Positions 24,401 through 36,400 of a DNA stretch of 64,000 nt are shown in pieces (within the stretch, counting starts at the first letter, position 1; each line of letters opens with the position of its first letter). The DNA lies in assembly GCA_035048495.1 (NCBI GenBank), contig CM068549.1:19563103-19627102 (forward strand), in the 5' to 3' direction. This DNA is from Euptelea pleiosperma (Eukaryota; Streptophyta; Magnoliopsida; Ranunculales; Eupteleaceae). The position numbers and the translations under genes were made by a program. The notes under the pieces were generated by a model. That model made no database searches. It was given only the letters and a program-made list of their open reading frames with translations, and was not told where the DNA came from.

Positions 24401-27400
24401 GACAGTTCCCAACATACCTATCTCGGGTATCAAGTGCCCTCAAGGTTTCTTCTTTCTTTACTTCACCATCATTCGACAAAGCAAGAAGGCACATCCGTCT
24501 GTTTCTAACTAAAAGGTCCTTTAGAATGTCTAACAGAATGGATATAAGAGTTGTATGATATATTTCCATTCTGCATGTAAGGATAGAAAGAGGCTGCTCT
24601 ACAAGCTCCTGATACAAATTTGATGCTGACAACAACCCAACATTATTGATGGTAGATAAGCTTCTTTCGTCAATATCCATATCCGAAATCATTATACAGC
24701 GGCAGAAAAGTGGTGTAAGGAATTCAACACTAGCTCGGTCCAAACTATACCACCACTCACAAAAGGCTTCCTGCAGTGCTTCTGAACAAGACTTATCTAA
24801 GAGCAAGGGAAGCACATCTTCTATAACTGCTATTTGCAATTCAAGTTTGTCTGTGGAAGAAATATTGAGTAGACGGATTGCCTTAAGAAGCTTTAAAGCA
24901 GGTACACTGTTTACTGAAGAATTCCTGAAGACCTGACGAGCTGATTTAATTGGGAATTTCCCACAAAAAAGATTAGCACCTCCTTCATTTCCATTGCTCT
25001 GAAGAACAGACTGAACGTCTTCATCATTTATGCCAACCTGTTCTTCAAACTGATGAAGCCTCTCCTGTTTGGCAACAGAATCTCCTGAAACTTCCAACCT
25101 TTGAACCAAATGTGAAACATGCAAATGTTCTGGAAAAAGAGATATTGCCAGGCCAACCCACTGAAATGAGAATCAAGTTTATTTACAGATTAGAAAATAG
25201 AAACTTAAAGGTCCTCTCTATTTAAAATGGCATTTAAGATCTTAAGATGTCAATATTTCAACAACACCAAATCATTCGGGAGAAGAGAAAGAAAATAGAA
25301 AATGAGAAGCACAACCAAATTAAGGTGATTTATTAAGAAAAGAACGAGATCCGAACTGCATACCCGAGTAAATATATGTTCATAAGAGCGCCGATGGGCT
25401 TCCATGTGTGTAAGTAATCGGTCCAGAGGTAAGGATCTCAAAAGCTTTGACCATGAAATCTCCTCATTATTTGTACAGGTTAAGATGTAATTACAATTTC
25501 CTAAGAATGTTCCTTGACTTCGTTGAAATTGCTCTCTACAAAGTATGTAAAAAGAAGCCAATACTGCAACAGTAGCTGATTCAGTTTTGATAAAATTTGA
25601 GGGATGGTTTCTGCCGCCAGTTGAGTCACACAAAGATGACATCCCTCCTGTTTCTTCCCCCGGTGTTGATTCAAGAAGCATAAAACATGAAAAGAAAGGC
25701 TTGATTGCAGAAGCCAAAAAGCTAAACGGGAGAGAATGCATCTCATTTGCATCTGAAGAATTTTCAGAGGTCAGATTACAAGAAGCTTCGGCATATATCT
25801 CAATCGTTTGGACCAGAATCTGCAATCATACGTCTATGGAAATTAAATGGAGAGAATGCATCTCATATCTTAACAGACAGACATTTATGATTTTTTTATA
25901 AGTACTGAAAGAGAATAATTACACTGTACAAAGGAGAAAAGGAAGCAAGTGGAGTGAGGAAGACCCTCGGAAACACACAAAAAGTTAAGCTTGGAGGCTG
26001 TTAGGCCCCAAGACCTTGTCATCCCATCTAAATAGGAAGTCTTCAAAATGCAGCCCCCTAAATTTCTTGAAAGTCAAGGACCACAAAAACAGAAGGCTTT
26101 TAATCTTCAAGATAACTGAATGTATCTCCCCGACCTTGTCCTCCAAATGCGCCTGTTTCTCTCTTTCCAGATGCCCCAACAAACTGCAATAGGAAACATT
26201 TTCCAAAGAATCTGACCTCTAAGAGAAAATGTGTTGGGACTGCCAACGCAGCAAGTGTTCTAACATACTATTAGAACAGATCCAATTGATAACAAATAGC
26301 TGAAAGAAAATATTTCACACCTTGCTAGCCAAACAGCAACAAATAAGCAGATGATACACCGACTATCCACTCACTCTACACATGAAGCACATACTGGTAT
26401 CATAATCTTTCTACTTATCCAATAGTCTACAGTGAGAATCCTATTGTGGATTGCCATCCAAACGACAAATGCCACCTCCGATAGAATGTGATTACCCTAA
26501 ACAATAGGGACATGGGAAGAACTTTGCTATCTAGGCACAAGCAACGAGAAGAAAGAAATCACGGAGAAGGCACCTTTCAACTCCCAAGTCCACAACTTCA
26601 TTCAAGCCAGCTGAGCAACTGAACCAAATTGTCCATCTCCTAATCATTAATTTTTCTTCTGAAGCCCAGGTTTGAGGAGACATTACTGTCCATTCTCTCA
26701 CAACAGCGACCAGATACCCTTTAAGATCTGATAGGGCATAAAGTGAATGGAAATCTTTAGACAGAGAAGATTCCCCATACCAGATATCCTCCCAAAAATG
26801 CACTCTATCCCCCAATCCAATCTTGAACCAATCCCCCTTTTGAATTGGTAAAATATTTTATAAATTCATTTCCAAACCGCAGACTGTAAGTAGCAATAGT
26901 CAGATTACTCTCCCATCCGTAATTCCTGCTTCCATATGTGTTTGCAACAACCTTCCTCCACAGCTCATCAATCTCCTCTCCCAACCTCTATAGCTCTTAG
27001 ACACTTTAGGGCTAAAAAGGAGGCAATGACACACACACACTTATCCATCTTCTCCATCTTAGCCCAAAGCTCATTCGTCCAAGAAGGTAATCCAGAAAGT
27101 TCTAGTTCACATGGTCATAAGTTTTTTCACTAATAACTTTACACAAAACAGCTGGGATACCAGAGCTAGTCCTAGAATCAACGCACTCATTTGCCTCCCT
27201 TTAACAAAATCCCCTTGGAAGTGAGATGACGTTGCTCAAAATCTCTCTCATTCTAGATGCAAGAGCTTTAGGAGATGATCTTATAAATACTCTCCACCAA
27301 AATTATCGGCCTGAAGTCCTTAAGACTTTCAGCTCCTCCTTTTTTGACATGAGGGAAATGAAAGTGCTATTTGAACCCCAGTCCAAATATCCTTCGTAGA

Positions 27401-30400
27401 ACTCGGAAGCACATTCATGAAATCTGCCTTGAAGATTGCCCAACACTGCTTGAAGAAGAAAGTGAGAAACCATCCGGGCCTAGAGTTCGATCACCACTTA
27501 GATCCCTAAGAGCCTTGGGAATCCCCTCTTCAAAAGTGCTTTCTATGCATTCACATTGAACCACGCTAATACGAACGAACTCAAGCCCATTCAGTCTAGG
27601 TTTGTTAGGAAATGGTTCTGTATAAAATTTAGAGTACAACTTCACAACCTCTTCTCTAATTTTGTCCTCCGCCTCTATGAGACTGCCTTCAACCAATAGT
27701 CTAGATATATTTTTTGCATCTCCTCCAAACATTGGCAATATGGTGGAAAAACTTTGTATTACAATCCCCTCTTTGAACCACCTAACTCTAAGCTCCTGCT
27801 TCCTACTAAACTCCTCTAATCGAGCAAGCTTAGAGAATTCGTTTTTAGCCTCCATTCTCCTATGGGTGTCTTCGGGAGATAAAAACCCATGCTCCTCACA
27901 ATCAATGGAGGCAATCTCTCCAAGCAAACCTCCCATCATAATGTCTACTCGACCAAACATCACTTTGTTCCACACTTTCAATTTCTCCTTAAGAGCCTTT
28001 TACTTCTTGCAGAAAAGTCACCCAGCCCTTCCTAAAAAGTTGAAGGAATTCCACGACGATGCCAAAAGGACTACAAAGTTGAGATCTTGAAGCCACATGT
28101 TCTCAAAATTGAAGGAAGGAGGTTTCTTACGTAGACCACCATGGTTAAGAAAGATAAGAACACGATATGATGCAGCCTCGGGATAGCCTCTTGAGAAATC
28201 TGAAAAATATACTTGCTGGCTAGCATAATAAGGAACCTTGACAAGGTGCACATAATTGGATTCTCCTAATTATTGGACTAAGTATAATTTCCCCAACTAA
28301 AGTGAGATCCAAGAGCTGATTCTGGTCAACAAGACAACAAATGAAGCAAAGTCCCTTATGCTTCTAGTGCTTCTACTATCTCTTATTTTCTTGGAAGAAA
28401 ATATGAACATTGAAATTCCCACCTATGCACCAAGGATAATCCCAAAGCCCGTGAACCAGCAACTCTTCCCAAAATCCAAACACAACTTCTTAGTTGAGGG
28501 ACCGTAGATTCCCGTAAACACCCATGAGAATTGATCTTCCACCCTTCTACAAAGGATAGAGATAGAATAAGCCCCAATAGGAGAGTCCTCAACCTCCAAG
28601 TCCGCAAACAATGGAATAATTGTTGTTCCGATCTGCGTTGCCATCTGCTAGCTATTACAACTTTAATTTGAAAATTGTCCTTGCGAGCTAACATGTGGTT
28701 GGAGTCGAATTCATACACCTGGTTGAGATGCATCCTCCTCTTGATAAGATGGACGGCAATGATGGCCTCTACAATCCCTTACTTACCTCTTGCCACCCCT
28801 TCTGTACATTGGCATAATGTCCCCTACAACTTCTTCAACCTCCATCTCCCAAACCCAACCAACCTGAGCAGCACTACCTCTCTCCTCCACAATGCCTCTA
28901 CCACAAATACTTCTTTCCAAGTCTCCATGGTTGCCTTCCTTGGCCACCTCCTTAGTGTCTGATGAGGCCACTCCGAGCACCAGCACCTTCTTTGACCATA
29001 CAAAACCTCGGATAATTGAGTTTTGGACGAGAAAGTTAAAAAAGGATGGTACCACTCTATTTGATTTAACTTGAATACAAACCCATTCTACACATTTGAG
29101 CTTTAATGAGGCCTCATCAACTATAGTAAAACCTCCACAGAATACTGCCAAACCCAAGAAATGACAAGGAAACCCAAAAACCCTAACCCACTTTTTGTCC
29201 TCAACAACTTCGAAAAAATAACATCCAGCCCATGGGTTTCAAACGTTTATGAAGAGGAATGGGGACTTAAGAAACCTCTGACTCTTTTCCAAGATTCTAG
29301 AGGCTTCAAATTTAGAGGGAAATACAAAAAGGTATAGGTTATTGTATGGAATTTAACTTTTACCCCTCAACAGTCTCCAATTCTTGTTTACCCATGCTTG
29401 CACTTAGTTTACTCCTTGAACTCCCCTATCTAGTTCACCAAACAATCTTGCAAGAAATCTATTCTTTCCGTAATCCTATATAGATCTGGAGCTATGTAAG
29501 TTCCTGACTTCTCACAATAGTAGTGCAATCCTTACTCCCCACCTCTAAAGCCATCTTTTCTATTAAGTCAAGTTTCTTGAAATCTCCTTTCAAAACCTCA
29601 CTCCGCGTCTGCTTTAGCCTTCCCCTTGCCCTTTTAGGCCCTTCGACTTGCATATTCCTCCTCATTGGCGTTGTAATAGGTCTTTGTTGTACATGACCAA
29701 ACCATCTCAATCAGCTCTCTCATTTTGTCACTTATTAGGGCTGTTCCTATATTTTTACGAATGTGGTCATTTCTAACTGTCTTTCCTTGTCTTACCACAC
29801 ATCCATCTCAACATCCTCATCTCGACTATAATCATTTTACGAACATGTTGTTTCTTGATCGTCCAACATTTTGCTCCATAAATCTTCGGTCTTATTGACA
29901 TCTTATAGAATTTTCCTTTTAGTTTGATTAGCACGCGTCAATTACATAGCACTCCAGAAGCACATCTCCACTTTAGCCACCCCGCTCTAATTCTTTGGAT
30001 AACATCCTCCTCAATCTCTCCTTCTTTATGAATAATAGAACAAAGGTAACGGAATTATTCAGTTCAAGGTATCTCCTAGTAGTTATTTTAATTGACAAAT
30101 CATCTCTATGGGCATCCTTACTAAAATTGCATTCCATATACTCTATCTTGGTTCAACTTATTTTAAAACCTTTAGATACCAAAGCATTCCTCCAAAGTTC
30201 TAGTTTTGCATTTACCTTATCCCTAGTCTCGTTAACTAATACTATATCATCTGCAAATAATAGACACCAGGGGACCCCATCTTGGATATGAATAGTTACT
30301 TCATCTAGAACTAAAGCAAATAGGAATGGACTTAGGGTTGATCCTTGGTGTAATCCCACTGTGATTAGATAGTCACTTGTCTCAGCATCAATTGTTCTAA

Positions 30401-33400
30401 AACTAGTTTTTGCTCTCTAATATATATATTTTTTTCATATATATTAAACCCCCCCCCCCCCCCCCCCCACCAAAAAAAAAAAAAGACCTGACCAACTGAG
30501 TTGTTGGACATTTCTTTCTGATATATATCTTTCATGATGTCAATATATCCATTTGGAGCTCTCTTCTATCCCAATGCCCACCAAATTGATTTTCTAGGGA
30601 CTCTATCATATGCTTTTTCTAACTCTATAAAGACCATGTGGTGTGTAGCTCTATACGTCTCCTTTGTTCTTCTATATAGGCACTACAGTACTCCTGACAT
30701 TTTTCTTGTCTTCAAGATAATGTTAAATAACTTAGTAAGCCAGGGCAATCCAATTCCTCCCATGCATTTCCACACCTTTATTAGGATATCATCTGGGTCC
30801 TAAGGCCCTACATGTCTTCATCTTAGTTAAAGCTGCTTTCAACCCTAATACCCTAATTCTGCCAAAGTATGTATGTTCTATTTTGTCCCTAGTATTTCCA
30901 TCTAGTCCTATGTCCATTATGTTATCCTCATTTAATAATTTATGGAAAAAAGACTTCCACCATTCCTTCATTTCTTCATCTTTCACTGAGAATTTCCCAA
31001 TAAATTCACCAGAAACTTTATCAAAATGAAATGGTAATAATAAATTCCTGAGAAAAAAAACATTTTAAAATCTTTACAGAATTTCCTTTCTGAACGATTT
31101 CGAAGAACAAGTCCTGTGAGACTCTTACTACAGTATAAAGGAAGTGGAATACTAGTGATGTCAAGTTATTATCATACTGGATGAATAGGCTCCACAGATA
31201 AAAGAATGCAGTGCATGATGGATTCAGTTATGTCAACTCCACAGCGAACAAAATGACCCGACTTGAGTAGTTGAAGCAGGCATTCAAGCACCAACTGATC
31301 ACACCTGTATATAGAAGAGCAGTCAATATTGTATCACATTGATTTAGAAGAGGTTCCTAGACGCTCACCAAAAGAAATAATTCAGAGTGAATCTCTAGTA
31401 CTTCTGAATGTAGTTTCATAGCAGTTTTCTCTAAGATGAAGAGATAATATAAGATAAATAAAATGTAAGCAAATGTCATTTCCATACTTGTGCAAAAAGA
31501 TGCATTACTTGAATAATGGAATGCAACGACTAGAAAGCTCTTCAGTGTAAAATAAGCTCATAAATTTTTCTTGAAAGTTGAAACAGATAATAAATCAGAA
31601 TTGATACCAAGATCTGCTACTAGTTGTAGAGAGTAAAGGCTTTTGTATTGCAGACGACAATGATCTTCAGAATGGCATACATCTAATGGGAAGTGCAACT
31701 CCAGAAACCCAGTAGCACAACAATCATGAATTAAAGCTAGGTTATTCGTAGAACTTACCACAATGGACATTTAAGTATTCTATTTCATAATGCATATTAT
31801 TATTCTACTATTATTACTATTGTTGTTATCATTTTTCTTATAACTTATTATTATTATTATTTGTTATTGCTATTAAACCATAAAGTGCTACATCTACTAC
31901 GAATTGTCCATATTCAATAGAAGGTCCCTTGGTGTATGTTCATGTGAACCCCAGAACAAAACCTCAGATGTTTCTTCTCGACAGAGAAAAGTCAGGGATG
32001 ACTAATCTATCAAACCTTCACTAGAAAATCTTTTTTTTAAGTAATAATGAATTTATTAAAAAGGGGAAAAATACAACACTTGGGGAGAGTACTTTGAGTG
32101 TAGATTATTTCTACATACACCATTTTCATAGCAAGGAAATGCTACCTCATTGGCACTTGCCAAGTCTATGACAAAAAACCAAACTGCCATATTTACAAAC
32201 ACCACAGATCCTAAGTATTATGTTTTCTAACATCCAAGGACATTCTTTCAACCCCTTCACTAGATGATGCATCAAAAATAAAGAGAGACCAATTCTATTG
32301 AACAACATGGATTGAAAAGAAAATTATAGTAAGTACTATGATGATTTATATAAAGACTAAATGAATAAAGATTGAATCAACATTAAATGGTGAATGGAAA
32401 AAGAAAAAGAAAAAAACAGTTGAGCGAAGAGACATTAAGTCCAAAAACAAGGATAACAATACTTATTATGCTGATGAATTAAATGGCAGGATAGGTATAC
32501 ACTCAAGGAATATAACAATTAACAACCAAGAAGTGCTCAATGAGGAAAAAAAAAAAAGGAAAATTACTTGAGGGGCCGTAAGTTTGCAATTATGGCCCTT
32601 CATAGGCAGATGGTGGTTTGTTCGGCTGAAAGGGGTTGCCTTTTCAAACGTTCGTCCGGCACCCCCAAATACATTGTTTTGAGCCCATTTGTTCCATCTT
32701 TACCCTCATAGCCTCTGCGATAGCCTCTGTGATTGCAGGAGTACTTTAGCGTACGACCCATCAGTTCAATGTCAGCTACTCCAGACCTTATCAAGCTCTA
32801 ATGGAGTAAAAAAAAACGAGAAAAACTCTATGTTTTCTGTTGTGGATTTGTTGAAGACAAAGACGATCTCTGCTGCAATGGAGGTTAGGGAAAAAAAAAC
32901 AAAGCAAAAAAAGAGAATTTGATCTCTCATTTTCTCTAGTTTCCTCTCCCTCTCCGGTATTTTCCATCTCCTTCTCCAACGCTCGGAGTCCCTTCCAGTG
33001 GCCCCATCGTTGAAGACGAAGTCGAATCGACCACCAAGATGATTTCTATTGCCATAGAGGTTGAGGAAAAAAATCAAGCAAAAAAGGGAAGGAGATCTTT
33101 CATTCTCTCTAGTTTCCCCTTCCTCTGTTGCCTCTTACGTCTCCTTCTCTAGCGCTCGGGGTCCCTTCCAGTGGTCCTAGAGATCAGCAATAAATACATA
33201 AATGGCTATACCTGAAGTCTTTGGCGTCTGATCTACCTTGTTAAATCTATTTTTAAAGTTTTTTACGATTTGCGGTTTTTGGTATTTTTTCTACCGTATT
33301 ATAAATCAGGTAAAAAACGTACCAATTTTAAAATCTAGTAAAAAAAGTACCAATTTTTAAAAAATAGATATATGACCATATTCACAAGAGAGATTATTAC

Positions 33401-36400
33401 AGTGCAAAGCCATTGGAAGGGACCCCAAGGGCTGGGACAACCCCCTTGAATTCTACCCTAGCTGGAGAAATTCATGATTGAAGAGGGCAATGGCCACTTC
33501 CATCTCTTGCCACATGGGAGCAATTTAAAGTGTTCCAAAGCTCATAAGTGGGTATTCTCCAATAGAAATTTGGGCTTCATCAACAAAACGTGGCTTGATA
33601 TCCCTACACCACATGTATGTCAATAATTGACCGGGCTGCTCTTCCAAGAGAGCTTGTACATGTAATTGCAAACTTACAGCCCCTCAAGTAATTTTTTAAG
33701 AGAGCTTGATCATCTTCTGCTCCCATTGTGTCTTGGTGTTTAGGATTTCAACCTCTGTGTACTCCCACTTCACCAGTGGCACAAACAATATTTACTTATT
33801 TCTTTGGATGAAAATGCTAATACAAACGCTGATGAATGACATACTAGCTAGGCTAATAAAAAATAAAGAAATATTAGGATAATGGGATTGAGTCTTTATG
33901 GTTCTAGGTTTACAAACCATGCAAGCAGCCCCCATCGAAGCAACCCCTAATAAATCTATTTTGGTGAACCAGATATTTAACATTAATGTAAAAGGATTCC
34001 TTTCAGGGCCGAGAGATAAGCTACAACGTAAGGGCTTACAACGATGATCTCCTTCCCTATCTGTTTTGGCAATGGTTTGATAAAGCTCTTAAGAGGGAAC
34101 CACGTCACCTATTTCGTTCTATTGTTTCTTTTCGCTCTAATAGACGATGATATGAGACAAGGATCTCCTTTAATGGTTTTTTTTCGCTATAACAGACGAT
34201 GATAAGAGACAAGGATCTCCTTTAATGGTTTCTTTTTGCTATAACAAACGATGATAACGATGATCTCCTTCATGGTTTCCTTCACTCTAAAGATGATGAT
34301 CTCCTTCACTGGTTTTTCACTTGGTCTGTTTTTTCATTTTTTTTCTTTTAACAAATAAACAAAAAACTGAAGTTAACCTTTGACCTATGCCAACAACCTA
34401 CGCCTGCTACGTCTTTAACTACTCATACGGGCTAAAAGGGAAAAATGGGAAGACATGAGTATGGAACAGTGCATTTGGGGGTGCTGGGCCAATGTTCCAA
34501 AAAGGCACCCCCTCTCAGCCGAATAGAGCAGCATCTGTGGGTGAAGGGCCGTAATTGCAAAATTACGGCCCCTCAAGTAATTTTCCCAAAAAAAATAATA
34601 AAGCATAAGAAGATGAGTGTAGAGATTAGGGCCAAAAACAAGGATAGCAATAATTACTATGCTGGAGAATTAAATGGAAGGACAGGTATACCCTCAAGGA
34701 ATATAACAAACGAGAAGTGCTCAATGAGAAAAAAAAAAAAGAATAAAGCATTGAGGAAACAACATCAACCTACTTGGTGTTACAGATAGGACCAATCGGT
34801 CGAAGAGAACTTGCAGCCTTTGTTATACTCTTAGTGTCTGAAGTTATTCCAGTCTCATGAGCAAGGCGGCAAACATCTTCCCAACAAGTACTAGCAATTT
34901 TTATATTCATCCCAATGGCTTTGCTACAATACTAAACAGGCAAACATATTCAAAATTAGAATAGAAGCAACCAAATTGGAAGAAGAAAATATCATGGGGG
35001 GGCACTTTTATATATGAGAGTATGAGACATATATTTCAATTTTCAATGCATCGCAGTTCAGAAATTTTGGGTCATATATTACTCAAGATGGGTATTCCAA
35101 GTAATGCAAAAGTTCAGTTCTCCATGCAAATTGGAAACTTATATCAAAATGTGTTGCCAACATACCCCATTGCTATCTGCTGAATGTAACTCAATAGTAC
35201 TAGAGACTAAGCACATCAAAATGGATTCACTTGGTGGAATTACTTCAATATGATTATTATAAACAAACATATGCACACCGTACTAGCACATACATGAGCA
35301 CCTTCTGATTCCCTTTCATAAAATCTATGCATTGAATTTTATATCAGTTAAAAAGAAAACAACAAATCTGTTGATAAATAAAAAAAATAAAAAAAAAACA
35401 AGTGAATAATTTATGTCAGCGCATCTACCAAGAAAGGGAAAAAAAGTTCACTGGCACTTGACTTAAAACAATTAAAAGTAATAATGTAATGAAAAGTTTG
35501 GAACAACTTGATTACAGAAATTTTGTAGCTGTATTTAAACAATAATGTGGGTTGAATGTAAAGAACACCCACGAGTAATTAACCTTTACCCCTACATCAG
35601 ATCTTACTCCCATTATTGCCATTGAATGCAAGAAAGTTTTGTAACTATACTAAACAATGATGTTGAAGAGCTGGGTGAGTTAAAGACGACAGTGGAAATC
35701 ATGTTATGCACAGTACCTCAGAGACCCGAGTGCAGCACTGCAACAGAAGTTGAACAACAAGCCAAAGAGCTATTTCTGATCCTTGTTCAAAAGGCACCAG
35801 ACCAGAAATGGCAGGTCCTAGAAAGAAAAGAATGCACTCTCGAAACAGATTTTCCATCGATGAACTACCACGGAATCCAGGAACGAGGAAAAGAAAGGCA
35901 ACTCCCAGCTCGAATCTGCGTTTTGAGATAAGATTCTTACTGGCAGGACCCGTCACATTACCTCCAGAGGGATCAACCGTACAAGTAAGAGCACGGAGCC
36001 AAAATATCACCTTGAAGTAACAAGAACAAAGTGCATAAGTAGCATGCATCTAGTACACCATAAAGACGACATACTTTACAGATACATGAAGTGTTTCGAA
36101 ATCCAAACCAATCATCGAACCAAAATAGTTGGTGGGGCAGGTCAATCCGATTCAACTGGTCAATTCGACCGGTCAACCTGTGATGCTTTATGATGTTATA
36201 AATAAATATATTGTTAAAATAAAAATAAAAAGGTTTGGTTTGAATGGTAAAACCGCTCCAGTTTGAACGCTTGAACGCTTGAACCGGCGGATTTGAATGG
36301 TTTTCAATATTTAGAACAGTCTTTCTTAAAACGATGTGTCGACGTCAATCCGGACCATTTCGGGATACAGTTCAACCGACCAGTCCGGTCCGGATTTTTA

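Larger units (their letters stand above)
32441..34745. mobile_element. TIR DNA element(s) bracketed by ~115-bp direct repeats
   Basis: The left terminus at about 32557 reads GGAAAATTACTTGAGGGGCC. Its inverted partner ends at about 34590 (GGCCCCTCAAGTAATTTTCC). The inverted arms stay similar for over 100 bp, through 'gcacccccaaat'. A third, internal end lies at 33668-33690 ('cagcccctcaagtaatt'), so one element is probably nested in or fused to another. No transposase was found. Outside the ends, 32441-32556 and 34631-34745 are near-identical direct repeats ('ccaaaaacaaggata', 'caaggaatataacaa', 'agaagtgctcaatgag'). Long imperfect TIRs suggest a MULE-like MITE. Confidence 0.6.

Noticed and set aside
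34774..34784. Donor ATCT|GTAACA for exon 5 of the 1,157-aa gene
   Set aside because: The next exon would read into a stop; AA|GTAGGT at 34774 keeps frame into [10 protein letters not shown].
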